NCBI GenBank assembly: GCA_017794825.1
Contig: CP051237.1
Location: 2,914,001 to 2,978,000, forward strand
Direction of reading: 5' to 3'
Source: Pararhizobium sp.
GTDB taxonomy: Bacteria > Pseudomonadota > Alphaproteobacteria > Rhizobiales > Rhizobiaceae
Length of the DNA: 64,000 nt
Below are positions 8,868-18,476 of the stretch, in pieces; position 1 is the stretch's first letter, and each line of letters opens with the position of its first letter. The notes under the pieces were generated by a model. It made no database searches. It was not told the DNA's origin and worked only from the letters and a program-made list of their open reading frames with translations. The position numbers and the translations under genes were made by a program.

Positions 8868-9493
8868 ATCGTGACATGCTCTTCGTCATTCCCATGAAGG
8901 ATCCCGAGCGCGCCAAATCCCGGCTGCAGCCGATCCTGTCGCAGCCGGTTCGCAAAAAGCTGGCGCTGGCGCTGTTTCGCCAGACCATCGACTTCATCCG
9001 CGCAAGCCGCGGCGACGCAGATATTCTGGTGGTCACCGGATCCCGCGAGATAGCAGGCCTCGCCGCCGCCCTCGGAGTGGACGTGCTTGCCGAAGAGGGT
9101 GTGACGCATCTGTCGGAGGCGGTCGAACAGGCGGCCCGCCACGCCGAAGATCAGGGCTACCGTTCGATCTGCGTTCTGCCGGCTGACCTCGCCAATCCGC
9201 AGAGCTACGACCTCGAACAGCTGTTGTCGGCTGCCCGCGATGCGCCGTCCGTCATCCTTAGCCCGGCGCATGACGGCGGCACCAACGCGCTGGTCGCCAC
9301 GCCGCCGCGGGCGATCCCTTTCCGCTACGGTTACCGGTCCTGCACATCGCACGAACAGGAGGCCGCACGCGCCGGCGTGGCATGCACGGTGCTGCGGCTT
9401 GAAAGCCTGGCGCACGACATCGATGTCGCCAATGACCTTTATCTGCACCTGGCGCCCTCCATCAACCAGCTCCTGGACGCCGAGTTGCCATGA
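8864..9493 (+). CDS. cofC: 2-phospho-L-lactate (or PEP) guanylyltransferase CofC
   Basis: CofC activates the linker acid with GTP for use by CofD. The protein has 209 residues from ATG 8864, which overlaps the cofD stop (ATGA). The N-terminal FVIPMKDPERAKSRL is the signature of the family's nucleotidyltransferase fold, followed by VLPADLANP and the substrate-loop-like LSPAHDGGTNAL. An upstream in-frame start at 8828 would lie inside cofD and adds no conserved sequence, so it was not used. As the GTP-consuming enzyme it completes the linker branch of the pathway. Confidence 0.94.
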   Translation: MNRDMLFVIPMKDPERAKSRLQPILSQPVRKKLALALFRQTIDFIRASRGDADILVVTGSREIAGLAAALGVDVLAEEGVTHLSEAVEQAARHAEDQGYRSICVLPADLANPQSYDLEQLLSAARDAPSVILSPAHDGGTNALVATPPRAIPFRYGYRSCTSHEQEAARAGVACTVLRLESLAHDIDVANDLYLHLAPSINQLLDAELP

Positions 9494-10263
9494 TGTCGCC
9501 GGTCGAAATCCATGTGGTTCCGGGATTGCCGGAAATCCGGCCCGGCGATGATCTGGGCGCGATGATCGGCGACTGCCTGGAAAAAGCAGGGCTCGGACTG
9601 CGTGACGGAGACGTGGTGACATCGGCGCACAAGGTGGTTTCCAAGGCCGAAGGACAGATCGTGCGGCTTGCCGACGTGGAGCCGTCGGCCGAAGCGCTCG
9701 CCTATGCCGAAAGGCTGGCCAAGGACGCCCGCAAGGTCGAGGTCGTGCTGCGCGAATCCGTGCGGGTGGTCAAGGCTTTCAGGCATCCCGGCCAGAACGA
9801 GGGCACGATGATCTGCGAGCACCGGCTGGGCCTGATTTCCGCCAATGCCGCGGTCGATGAATCCAATACCGGAGAAGACGGAACCGTGATCCTGCTGCCG
9901 CGTGATCCGGACGCCAGCGCTGAGCGTATTCAGGAGGCGCTGGAGCAACGCTTCGGCGTGTCGATCGGCGTCATGCTGACCGATACGTTCGGGCGCCCCT
10001 GGCGTCTCGGCCAGGTCAATATCGCGATCGGTCTCGCCGGGGTTCCTTCCGTGAAGAGCGAAAAGGGAAAAACGGACGCCTATGGCCGTCGCCTGATGGT
10101 CACCGAGCCGGCGTTCGCGGACGAAATCGCGGCCGCCTCCGGCCTCGTCGTTCGCAAGGCCGGAAACACGCCCGTTACCCTTTTCAGGGGCCTTGAATGG
10201 GAAAAAACACAAAGCCGGGCCGCCGAGATGCTGCGCCCCGCAGGAGAGGATATGTTCAGATGA
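9490..10263 (+). CDS. cofE: Coenzyme F420-0:L-glutamate ligase CofE
   Basis: CofE adds glutamates to F420-0 in a GTP-dependent reaction. This 257-residue protein is a single-domain CofE. It starts with [17 protein letters not shown] and contains [36 protein letters not shown] and [21 protein letters not shown], all family landmarks. It lacks the C-terminal nitroreductase-like domain that mycobacterial FbiB carries, so reduction of a dehydro intermediate, if PEP is used, would need another enzyme. ATG 9490 overlaps the cofC stop and the end overlaps the next gene (ATGA). Confidence 0.95.
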   Translation: MMSPVEIHVVPGLPEIRPGDDLGAMIGDCLEKAGLGLRDGDVVTSAHKVVSKAEGQIVRLADVEPSAEALAYAERLAKDARKVEVVLRESVRVVKAFRHPGQNEGTMICEHRLGLISANAAVDESNTGEDGTVILLPRDPDASAERIQEALEQRFGVSIGVMLTDTFGRPWRLGQVNIAIGLAGVPSVKSEKGKTDAYGRRLMVTEPAFADEIAAASGLVVRKAGNTPVTLFRGLEWEKTQSRAAEMLRPAGEDMFR

Positions 10264-10928
10264 CAATAGCAATCATTGGCGGAACCGGCCCTCAGGGTCA
10301 GGGACTCGCGCTTCGCTTCGCAAGTGCCGGGGTCGAGGTGGTGCTCGGTTCCAGGGACGGCGCGCGGGCGCAGTCGATTGCCGGGGACCTCTCCGCCAGG
10401 CTGCCGGCCGGATCCGCCGGAATCAGCGGTGCGGACAACGAGGGCGCGGCGCAGGCCGCTGACGAATTCGTCATCCTGGCTGTGCCGTTCGCCGCACACA
10501 ACGCGACGCTTGGCGCGCTGAAGCCGCATCTGGCGGGCAAGATCCTGGTCGACATCGTCGTGCCGCTTTCCCCCAACGATCCGAAAATCGTCGAGATGCC
10601 GCCCGAAGGGTCGGCGACGGAAGCGGCCCAGGCGCTGTTGGGCCCTGACATTCCGGTGATCGGCGCGCTGCACAACGTGTCGGCGACAACCCTCAACAAT
10701 CTCGACTGGACTATCAATTGCGACATTCTCGTCTGCGGCGACAGCCTGGACGCGCGCAAGAAGGTGATGGATCTGGTCGGCAAGCTGGGCGTGACGACCT
10801 ACAATGCCGGCGGCGCTTCCGCAGCCCGATCCATCGAGGCGATCACCCCTATACTTATCCGGATAAATATCTCCAAAGCGGTGCCCTTTACCCATGCCGG
10901 GATAAAGATCTGGGCGCCGGATCACTGA
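10260..10928 (+). CDS. npdG: F420H2:NADP+ oxidoreductase (Fno/NpdG-like)
   Basis: This enzyme exchanges hydride between NADPH and F420, so it can charge the cofactor. The 222-residue protein is a small Rossmann-fold dehydrogenase with [15 protein letters not shown] at the N-terminus and GSRD at the end of the second strand, where the Arg is expected to bind the 2'-phosphate of NADP. Later [16 protein letters not shown] and the Cys-containing DILVCGDS fit the Fno family. ATG 10260 overlaps the cofE stop. The start inside cofE at 10197 was rejected because conserved sequence begins only at MTIAIIGG. The operon context makes an F420 role much more likely than a general NADP reductase. Confidence 0.9.
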   Translation: MTIAIIGGTGPQGQGLALRFASAGVEVVLGSRDGARAQSIAGDLSARLPAGSAGISGADNEGAAQAADEFVILAVPFAAHNATLGALKPHLAGKILVDIVVPLSPNDPKIVEMPPEGSATEAAQALLGPDIPVIGALHNVSATTLNNLDWTINCDILVCGDSLDARKKVMDLVGKLGVTTYNAGGASAARSIEAITPILIRINISKAVPFTHAGIKIWAPDH

Positions 10929-10957
10929 CACAACGACCCTTCAAGGAGGAACACGAA

Positions 10958-11959
10958 ATGCAGTTCGGAATCTGTTTCAAGGGCTTCATGAAGCCGGAAA
11001 GGCAGCGCGCCATCGTCCGTCAGGCGGAAAATGGCGGCTTTGAATATTGCTGGTTCTACGACAGCCACATTCTGTGGCGTGAAAGCTTCGTGGCGATGGC
11101 CATGTGCATGGAGCACACGACGACCATGCGCTTCGGACCATGCGTCACCAACCCGAATACACGTGACTGGTCGCACGCCGCCAGCCTCTTCGGTTCGCTG
11201 GCCATGCAGTCGAATGGCCGATTTGACATCGGTCTCGGGCGCGGCGACAGCGCTGTGCGCGTCATGGGCAAGAAACCCGCGCCGCTATCGCGGCTGGAGG
11301 AATTCACCCATGTCGTCAAGGCGCTGGTGCGCGGCGAAGAAGCCCAGTACGGCGAATGTCCTGAGCCGGTGAAGTTCCCGTGGGCCTGGGGTTATGACCT
11401 GCCGGTCTGGGTGGCGGCTTACGGGCCGAAGGCGCTCAGCTCCGCCGGCAGGGTCGGCGACGGCCTGATCCTGCAGATCGCGGATCCGGGCATCTGCAAA
11501 TGGCTCGGCGACCAGGCGATCGCCGCCGGCAAGGAAGCCGGTCGCGACATGTCGAACTACGGCGTCATGGCGGCTGCTCCGGCCTATACGGGACCGATCG
11601 AGAAGGGTCGCGAAGCCACCAAATGGTTCCCCGCCATGGTCGGCAACCACGTCGCTGATATCGTCGAGAAATACGGCGCCGACACGGATCTCGTCCCCGC
11701 CAGCCTGACGTCCTATATCGAGAACCGCCGCGGATACGACTATTCCAAGCATGGCCAGAGCGACAATCCGTATCTCGATTTCATCACTGACGAAATCGTC
11801 GAAAGCTTCGCCGTGCTCGGCGAGCCGGAAGACCACATCGCCAAATTGAAAGAACTGGAAGCCGCCGGCGTCACCCAGTTCAACATATATCTTGACAATG
11901 GCGACGAAGAGCGGATCATCGCCGACTACGCCGAGAAGATCATCCCGGCGTTCCGGTAG
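10958..11959 (+). CDS. Luciferase-like (LLM) oxidoreductase, probably F420-dependent
   Basis: This 333-residue TIM-barrel enzyme belongs to the bacterial luciferase/methylene-H4MPT reductase (Mer-like) family, which uses F420H2 or FMNH2. It begins MQFGICFKGF, has GPCVTNPNTRDW and FDIGLGRGDSAVR (flavin-site regions), then PVWVAAYGPKALSSAGRVGDG. It starts at ATG 10958 after a strong AAGGAGGA, 29 bp behind the NADPH:F420 oxidoreductase, as the last gene of the operon. The position argues for F420 as cofactor and for this being the local user of F420H2. The substrate is unknown; FMN use cannot be excluded. Confidence 0.85.
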   Translation: MQFGICFKGFMKPERQRAIVRQAENGGFEYCWFYDSHILWRESFVAMAMCMEHTTTMRFGPCVTNPNTRDWSHAASLFGSLAMQSNGRFDIGLGRGDSAVRVMGKKPAPLSRLEEFTHVVKALVRGEEAQYGECPEPVKFPWAWGYDLPVWVAAYGPKALSSAGRVGDGLILQIADPGICKWLGDQAIAAGKEAGRDMSNYGVMAAAPAYTGPIEKGREATKWFPAMVGNHVADIVEKYGADTDLVPASLTSYIENRRGYDYSKHGQSDNPYLDFITDEIVESFAVLGEPEDHIAKLKELEAAGVTQFNIYLDNGDEERIIADYAEKIIPAFR

Positions 11960-11970
11960 GGCACAGCCAA

Positions 11971-11992
11971 GGGCAGGCGCATGCGCCTGCCC
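11971..11992. terminator. Palindromic terminator between F420 operon and VOC gene
   Basis: An 11-bp arm (GGGCAGGCGCA) is followed directly by its exact reverse complement, in a 39-bp gap between convergent genes. It can form a very stable G/C hairpin read from either side. No long T run follows, so it may work as a weak bidirectional or Rho-assisted terminator. Confidence 0.6.
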
Positions 11993-11998
11993 CCGATT

Positions 11999-12781
11999 TC
12001 AGCGCTTCGGCGCGACAAGCGAGAAGGCGGCGCCCTCGGGATCCATGCAGTTGACGATCCAGGCGCCGCCCGGAACCTCCATCGGTCCGTTCAGGATCGA
12101 GCCGCCGCCTGAAGTCACGCGGTCAGCAGCGGCGTCCAGCGCATCGACACAGAAATAGTAACCCCATGCCGGCATCGGCATGTCAGGCGTCTTCGTCATC
12201 ATGCCGCCGATGTCTTTTCCATCATGGGCAAAAAGCTGGTAGACGCCCATGTCGCCCATGTCCATCGCCTCGCCCTTCGACCAGCCGAACATCTTCGCAT
12301 AGAACTCGAACGCCTCCGGGCCGTCGCCGGCGTAAAGCTCGGTCCAGCCGACCGTGCCCCGCTCCATGTCTTTCGGCATATCGGGAAGCGGACCTTCCGG
12401 CATGTTCGGCTTGAAGAGATAGATCACCGCGCCGTGCGGATCAGCGACCATGGCGAAGCGGCCGATGTCGGGAATATCCGTGGCCGGCATATGGATCGTT
12501 CCGCCGTTTTCCGAGAAGAGCGCCGCCTTGGCGTCAACGTCGTCGACGGCGACATAGCCGAACCATGCCGGACGGGCGCCGCCGTCACGCATTTCCTGCG
12601 TAAGTCCCAGCATGCCGGCGGTTGGCATTTCGTAGCCAGGTATGGTGAGCGTCGTGTAGTCTCCGCCGGTTGGCGTCTGGCCCATGGGCTTTGCCTGCCA
12701 GCCTATGACGTCCGTATAGAAACGCGTCGCCGCCTCCGTGTCCGTCGTCATCAACTCGTACCAGACGAATGATCCTTCCAT
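11999..12781 (-). CDS. Two-domain VOC (glyoxalase/bleomycin-resistance fold) protein
   Basis: The 260-residue protein is built of two vicinal-oxygen-chelate domains: residues about 3-125 (FVWYELMTTD to AVIYLFKPN) and 140-258 (GTVGWTELYAGD to AAFSLVAPK). Each shows the beta-alpha-beta-beta-beta pattern. Proteins of this type are metal-dependent lyases, isomerases, dioxygenases or drug-binding proteins, so no reaction can be named. ATG 12781 is preceded by GAAGGAG; the open frame extends upstream, but that part crosses the palindrome and is not conserved-looking. A 20-bp perfect palindrome lies 45 bp upstream, so a dedicated repressor is likely. Confidence 0.8.
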   Translation of the reverse strand: MEGSFVWYELMTTDTEAATRFYTDVIGWQAKPMGQTPTGGDYTTLTIPGYEMPTAGMLGLTQEMRDGGARPAWFGYVAVDDVDAKAALFSENGGTIHMPATDIPDIGRFAMVADPHGAVIYLFKPNMPEGPLPDMPKDMERGTVGWTELYAGDGPEAFEFYAKMFGWSKGEAMDMGDMGVYQLFAHDGKDIGGMMTKTPDMPMPAWGYYFCVDALDAAADRVTSGGGSILNGPMEVPGGAWIVNCMDPEGAAFSLVAPKR

Positions 12782-12825
12782 GGCAATCTCCTTCGCTCCT
12801 GCCCTCGCCAAGTGGCGGCTATGTT

Positions 12826-12845
12826 TTATGTTGATATCAACATAA
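12826..12845. promoter_or_regulatory. Perfect 20-bp palindrome upstream of the VOC gene
   Basis: TTATGTTGATATCAACATAA is its own reverse complement. It lies between the VOC gene (minus) and the alpha-2-macroglobulin gene (plus), 45 bp from the former. Compact A/T-rich palindromes of this kind are common operators of ArsR- or MarR-type repressors, but no regulator gene is adjacent. Confidence 0.5.
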
Positions 12846-12965
12846 CAGGAGCATGTCAAATATTGGGACAAGGGATGTATTTCATTTGTTTTGAAAGTCG
12901 CTGCCTTGAAATCAACCCGATTTCCTGCTGCTGTAAACTATTGTTACAGGCTGATGGAGGATTTC

Positions 12966-15900
12966 ATGAGCGGGCAGCCAATTGTTTCCCGAAGCAGGTT
13001 TTCGCGTTTCTTCCGTAACCAACGATCGCCGATCCTCTCCTTGGCGGCTGTCCTCCTGGTCCTAACGCCAGTGGTCGTTGGAAGCGCCTACGGCGCCGAT
13101 GAACGCCGGATCGAAACCTTCGAAAACCAGGATTTTTTCGGCCACGACCTGCGCACCGAACGCGACGTCACGCTTGAAGAATGCAAATCCGTCTGCCTGG
13201 CGGATGGACGCTGCAAGGCCTTCACCTATAACGCCAATGCGGGATGGTGCTTTCTGAAGTCCGATTTCAGTCAGGCCCAGCCCTTTCAGGGCGCCGTTTC
13301 CGGCAGGGTCGTGACTGTGGCGACGGAACCCGATATCGGGCCGGCCGCCGTCCTATCATTCCTGCCCGAGGGTTATGTTGAGGAGGCAGCCCGTTTTCGC
13401 AATACGCTGCCGCGCAGCGACGCCGGTTTCTCGCGGCTTGTCGCCGCCGCGCAGCGTCAGATGGAGGCTCGCGACTATCCGCCCGCGATCGAAAATCTGA
13501 AGGCGGCGCTTTGGCTCCAGCCGGACTCCGTATCGATCTGGCTCGATTTGTCGCGGGCGGCTGCGGACAAGATGAAGTTTGACGGCGCCAATGACTGGCA
13601 GCTTCAGCAGACGGCGACGGCGGCCGCGCTCAACGCCTATCAATTGACGCGCACGGTGACGGACCGGGCGCAGGCGCTCGATCTGCTGGCCAAAGCCCTC
13701 GAAAATCGCGAGCAATACCGCGCGGCTCTCGAGTCCTACAAGGAAAGCCTGGCGCTAGCCGATTCGCAGCAGGTGCTTGCCGCATTTCAGGATCTCAAGG
13801 CCCGCAAGGGATTCCGCGTCGTAGAGCACGTTGTGGAGGCCGATGGCCGGACCGGGCGGATCTGTGTGCGGCTTTCCGATCCTCTCGTCAAATCCGGCGT
13901 CGATTATTCCTCATTCGTCACCGTGGACGGCCAGTCCGCCGCCGCGATCAGCGCCAGCGGCAACGAAGTCTGCGTCGAGGGTCTGGAGCACGGGCGCGAA
14001 TACCGCCTTACACTGCGGCCCGGCCTGCCCGCCGCCGTCGGCGAGGTGCTGGAGCGCCCGGTCACCATCAACGCCTATGTTCGCGACCGGGCGCCATCAG
14101 TGCGGTTTACCGGCGACAGCTTCGTGCTTCCGAATTCGGCCCGTCACGGCGTGCCCGTCGTCAGCGTCAATACGTCCGAAGTGGAAATACGGCTTTACAG
14201 GGTCGGCGATCGTTCCCTGGCGTCGCTTTTGTCCGGATCGCAATTCTTGCGTCAGCTCGACGCCTACGACGCGTCGACGATTCGCGACGATCTCGGTGAG
14301 GAAGTCTGGGAAGGAACGCTCGATGTCAGTCCGGAGCTGAATACGGAAGTCATCACCGGCTTTCCTGTCGACGAGGCATTGCCGCAGCGACGCCCCGGCG
14401 TCTACGTCATGACGGCCACGGCGAAGGACGCGCAACTCGACAGTTGGTCGGACCGCGCGACGCAATGGTTCGTGGTTTCCGATATCGGGCTCTCGACCTA
14501 CACCGGCGCAGACGGAATGTCGGTCTTCGCGCGGTCGCTGGCGACCGCCGAGCAATCGGCGGGAATCACCCTGCAATTGCTTGCCCGCAACAACGAAGTG
14601 CTCGGCGAAGCAGTTACTGACGATCAGGGAAAGGCGCATTTCCCGTCCGGTTACGTGCGCGGACAGGCGGGTCTGGCGCCTGCTGTCCTGACCGCCGCGG
14701 ACGGTAGCGAAGACTTCGTCTTTCTTGATTTGACGCGCGCCGGATTCGACCTGTCGGACCGCGGCGTGACCGGCCGCCTGTCGCCCGGTCCGATTGATAT
14801 CTACGCCTGGACGGAACGCGGCATCTATCGCGCCGGCGAGACTGTCCACCTGGCGGCGCTCGCCCGTGACGATACGGCCGCTGCAATCGGCGGCCTGCCG
14901 CTGACCTTCATCGTGACGCGTCCGGACGGCAAGGAGGCGCAACGCATCGTGGAAACCGGCGGCGGCGGCGGTGGATACGAGCTTGATCTCGATCTGCCCG
15001 AAAACGCCATGCACGGCGCCTGGACCGTTGGCATACATTCCGACCCGGAACGGCCGGCGCTTTCCGAAAAGATGTTCCTCGTCGAGGATTTCCGGCCCGA
15101 CAGGATCGAATTCGATCTTGATGCGCCCACAACGCCGATTGCGCCTGGCGAGCTGGCGACCGTCGGGGTCGACGGTCGTTATCTCTATGGCGCGCCCGCG
15201 TCCGGGCTGGCGCTTGAGGCTGATCTGAAGGTCAAGTCCGTCCGCACGCGAGCGGATGCGCCGGGTTTTGTCTTCGGTCTTGCGGAGGAAGACGAGATTT
15301 CCACGCAGATCCCGGTCAGTTCGCCGGCGCCGCTCGATGCCGATGGGCGGGGAACGATCGACATCCTGTTGTCCGGCCTTCCCGCCACGACGCGGCCGCT
15401 TGTCGCCGATTTGACGGTAAGAATGCGCGAGGGCGGGGGCCGGGCGGTCGAGCGCAGCGCCTCCATGCCGGTCGCGCCCGGCGATGTCATGATCGGCGTT
15501 CGTCCGCAATTTGCGAACGGCGAAGTGGCGGAAAACTCGGTCGCCGGTTTTCAGGTCGCCGCCTTTGCGCCCGATGGCGCCCGGCAGGCGCTGGGCGGCG
15601 TGACGTGGTCGCTGAAGCGGATCGAGCGAAACTATCAGTGGTACTCGGCGGGAGGCAGTTGGCGTTACGAGCCGGTCGAGTTCACGAAGGAAATCGACAA
15701 CGGCGAGATCGCCCTGTCGGCGGACGCCTTTTCCGAAGTATCAGTACCGGTCGGTTGGGGTCGTTACCGGCTCGATCTGGAATCAGCGGACGCCGCGGGT
15801 CCCGCGACCAGCGTCGAATTCACCGCCGGCTGGTATGTGAGCGCCGCCTCCACGGAAACGCCGGACGGGCTCGAAATCGCGCTCGACAAGGAAAGTTATC

Positions 15901-18476
15901 AGCCAGGCCAGACAGCGAAGCTCAACATTTCGCCGCGCTTTGCCGGCGTCGCCTTGATCACGGTCGCGAATGACCGCATGCGCGAAGTCATGACAGCGCC
16001 GGTTCCGGTCGAAGGCGCGGTAATCGATCTGCCGGTAGGCGACGACTGGGGCGCAGGCGCCTATGTGACGGTCACCCTCTTCCGGCCGGGCGACGATGTC
16101 GAGACCCGGCTGCCGTCGCGCGCGATTGGTGTGAAATGGTTGACGATCGATCCGGGCGACCGGGTTCTCGACGTCGCCCTCGATATCCCGGAAATGATCA
16201 GACCCGACCAGGTGCTCAGCGTCCCGGTGACGATTGCAGGCGCCGGCGCAGGCGAGGCGCGATTTACGCTGGCGGCCGTCGATGTCGGAATCCTCAATCT
16301 TACGGCCTATGAGCCGCCGAACCCGGAAGAGTGGTACTTCGGCCAGCGCCGTCTGGGCATCGAGATCAGGGACCTGTTCGGCCGGCTCATTGACGGCTCG
16401 CAGGGCGTGATGGGCGCCATCCGCACAGGAGGCGACGGACCGGGAATGGTGCAGCAGGGAAGTCCACCGCGCGAGAAACTCGTTTCGCTTTTCTCCGGCA
16501 TCGTCGAGACGGACGAGAACGGCCAGGCGACAGTCGAGTTCGCCATCCCGCAGTTCAACGGCTCGCTGAAGCTGATGGCGGTTGCCTGGACAGCGGCCGG
16601 CGTTGGACAGGCGAACAAGGAACTGATTGTTCGCGATCCCGTGGTCATCACCACCAGCCTGCCGAAGTTCCTTGCTCCGGATGACGTCTCGGAAATGCGA
16701 ATCGATCTCGCCAATACCGACGGTCCGGCGGGTCTCTACACGATTTCGGTTGACGCCGGCGAGGCGATCGAGCTCGACGCAACCGGATTGCCTGAAAACG
16801 TTGAACTGGCGCAAGGCGAAAGCACGACGCTGATTGCCGGTCTGAAAGCAGTTCGGCCGGGCGTCTCCGATATCGTCGTTCAATTGAGCGGGCCCGACGG
16901 GTTGAACCTGGTGCACGAAGAGCAGCTTGGCGTCAGACCGGGCGTGTTGCCCGTGACGACGCGCATGGAGCTGCCGCTTGTCGCCAATGGCGGCTCTGCG
17001 ATCATCGACGGGGAATTGCTCGCCGCGAGTTACCTGCAAGGCGCAACGGTGACCATCGATGTGTCCGGTTCGGGAATTGACGTGCCTGCGCTCCTGATGT
17101 CGCTGGACCGGTTCCCGCATGGTTGCGCGGAGCAGACGACCAGCCGCGCCCTGCCGCTTCTCTATCTGAGCGAACTTGATGCGCCGGAATCGCTGTTGCG
17201 CGACGAAGGCGTGCGCGAGCGTGTCGAATTGGCTATCGCCCGCGTACTTTCCTTCCAGTCGGCGGGAGGAAGTTTCGGCCTTTGGGGTCCCGGAGGGGGC
17301 GACCTGTGGCTCGATTCCTATGTCTCGGATTTTCTCACCCGCGCGGTCGAGACCGGATATGACGTGCCGGATCAGGCCATGCGTCTCGCGATCGACAATC
17401 TGCAGAACCGGCTCTCCTACACCAACGATCTGGAAGACGACGGAGACGCGATCGCCTATGCGCTTTATGTGCTCGCCCGCAACAAGCGCGCCTCTGCGGG
17501 AGACCTGCGCTACTACGCCGACACCCGCATCAGCGACTTCAATTCGGCCATGGCCCGGGCGCAGATCGCATCGGCTCTTTCGATCTATGGCGATGCGGAA
17601 CGGTCGGCGAGAGCTTTCGATTCGGCCTGGTTCCTTGCCTCCGGCGCCGAACAGGCGAGCCGCCGGGTTTCATGGTTCGCATCGCCCCTCAGGGACGATG
17701 CCGCGATGCTGGCGCTTGCCGGCGAGAGCCGGCCCGCGCCGGCGGAAATCGGAAGCATGATCGAGCTCGTATCGGATGGTCAGAGGCGCAAGCCCGCCCA
17801 GTCGACGCAGGAGCAGGCATGGATGCTGCTTGCAGCTCGCGCCGTACAGGAAACCAACGCTGATCTGTCTCTCAAAGTCGATGGCGTCGCCCATGGCGGC
17901 AGCTATCGCGCGGAAGTCAGCGGCGAGGAACTGGCGGCGCAGCCCGTCATGATCGAGAACGTCGGCTCGGAACCGGTCAACGCGATCGTGACCAGCATTG
18001 CGGCGCCGATCCAGCCGCCTTCGGCGGGCGGCAATGGCTACGAAATCGAGCGCGTCTACTACACTCTCGACGGCGAGCCCGTGAGCATCGACCAGGTAGA
18101 GCAGAATCAGCGATTCGTCGCCGTGATCACAGTGACGAAGGACAATCCGCTGCCCGCGCAGATCATGGTCACCGACCTGCTTCCCGCCGGACTCGAGATT
18201 GACAATCCGCGTCTCGTGGACAGCGCCGAACTTGGGGGATTTTCCTGGCTCGGCGAGACCGAGGCGGCGCACACGGAATTCCGTGACGACCGTTTCTCTG
18301 CCGCATTCGAAACCGGATATGAAGCCGGCGAAACATTCCGCATGGCCTACGTCGTACGGGCTGTCGCGCCGGGCTTCTACACCCACCCGGCGGCTCAGGT
18401 TGAGGACATGTATCGGCCGAATTTTTCGGCCCGTACGGCGACACGGTGGATGGAGGTCAAAGGCGCTGGACAATGA
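12966..18476 (+). CDS. Alpha-2-macroglobulin family protein with N-terminal PAN domain
   Basis: Bacterial alpha-2-macroglobulins are periplasmic protease traps thought to protect the cell envelope. The protein has 1836 residues from ATG 12966 (GGAGG upstream). It has a hydrophobic signal region at residues 22-40 with a likely cleavage after SAYGA and no lipobox, a PAN/apple-like domain at about 50-105 (Cys 73, 77, 83, 95), a TPR-like helical part around 145-265, then macroglobulin beta domains. The thioester motif GCAEQ is intact (Cys1387), followed by helical repeats of the thioester domain. Its stop overlaps pbpC (ATGA), the classic partner. An inverted repeat (CTGTAA-N7-TTACAG, 12931-12949) precedes the ribosome-binding site. 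Confidence 0.92.
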   Translation: MSGQPIVSRSRFSRFFRNQRSPILSLAAVLLVLTPVVVGSAYGADERRIETFENQDFFGHDLRTERDVTLEECKSVCLADGRCKAFTYNANAGWCFLKSDFSQAQPFQGAVSGRVVTVATEPDIGPAAVLSFLPEGYVEEAARFRNTLPRSDAGFSRLVAAAQRQMEARDYPPAIENLKAALWLQPDSVSIWLDLSRAAADKMKFDGANDWQLQQTATAAALNAYQLTRTVTDRAQALDLLAKALENREQYRAALESYKESLALADSQQVLAAFQDLKARKGFRVVEHVVEADGRTGRICVRLSDPLVKSGVDYSSFVTVDGQSAAAISASGNEVCVEGLEHGREYRLTLRPGLPAAVGEVLERPVTINAYVRDRAPSVRFTGDSFVLPNSARHGVPVVSVNTSEVEIRLYRVGDRSLASLLSGSQFLRQLDAYDASTIRDDLGEEVWEGTLDVSPELNTEVITGFPVDEALPQRRPGVYVMTATAKDAQLDSWSDRATQWFVVSDIGLSTYTGADGMSVFARSLATAEQSAGITLQLLARNNEVLGEAVTDDQGKAHFPSGYVRGQAGLAPAVLTAADGSEDFVFLDLTRAGFDLSDRGVTGRLSPGPIDIYAWTERGIYRAGETVHLAALARDDTAAAIGGLPLTFIVTRPDGKEAQRIVETGGGGGGYELDLDLPENAMHGAWTVGIHSDPERPALSEKMFLVEDFRPDRIEFDLDAPTTPIAPGELATVGVDGRYLYGAPASGLALEADLKVKSVRTRADAPGFVFGLAEEDEISTQIPVSSPAPLDADGRGTIDILLSGLPATTRPLVADLTVRMREGGGRAVERSASMPVAPGDVMIGVRPQFANGEVAENSVAGFQVAAFAPDGARQALGGVTWSLKRIERNYQWYSAGGSWRYEPVEFTKEIDNGEIALSADAFSEVSVPVGWGRYRLDLESADAAGPATSVEFTAGWYVSAASTETPDGLEIALDKESYQPGQTAKLNISPRFAGVALITVANDRMREVMTAPVPVEGAVIDLPVGDDWGAGAYVTVTLFRPGDDVETRLPSRAIGVKWLTIDPGDRVLDVALDIPEMIRPDQVLSVPVTIAGAGAGEARFTLAAVDVGILNLTAYEPPNPEEWYFGQRRLGIEIRDLFGRLIDGSQGVMGAIRTGGDGPGMVQQGSPPREKLVSLFSGIVETDENGQATVEFAIPQFNGSLKLMAVAWTAAGVGQANKELIVRDPVVITTSLPKFLAPDDVSEMRIDLANTDGPAGLYTISVDAGEAIELDATGLPENVELAQGESTTLIAGLKAVRPGVSDIVVQLSGPDGLNLVHEEQLGVRPGVLPVTTRMELPLVANGGSAIIDGELLAASYLQGATVTIDVSGSGIDVPALLMSLDRFPHGCAEQTTSRALPLLYLSELDAPESLLRDEGVRERVELAIARVLSFQSAGGSFGLWGPGGGDLWLDSYVSDFLTRAVETGYDVPDQAMRLAIDNLQNRLSYTNDLEDDGDAIAYALYVLARNKRASAGDLRYYADTRISDFNSAMARAQIASALSIYGDAERSARAFDSAWFLASGAEQASRRVSWFASPLRDDAAMLALAGESRPAPAEIGSMIELVSDGQRRKPAQSTQEQAWMLLAARAVQETNADLSLKVDGVAHGGSYRAEVSGEELAAQPVMIENVGSEPVNAIVTSIAAPIQPPSAGGNGYEIERVYYTLDGEPVSIDQVEQNQRFVAVITVTKDNPLPAQIMVTDLLPAGLEIDNPRLVDSAELGGFSWLGETEAAHTEFRDDRFSAAFETGYEAGETFRMAYVVRAVAPGFYTHPAAQVEDMYRPNFSARTATRWMEVKGAGQ

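Noticed and set aside
12891..12965. Earlier TTG start for the alpha-2-macroglobulin
   Set aside because: The extra 25 residues precede a good GGAGG-ATG start and would disrupt the signal peptide.
14097..15509. 470-residue antisense frame inside the alpha-2-macroglobulin gene
   Set aside because: The plus-strand protein is conserved through the whole interval; the antisense peptide has no recognisable domain.
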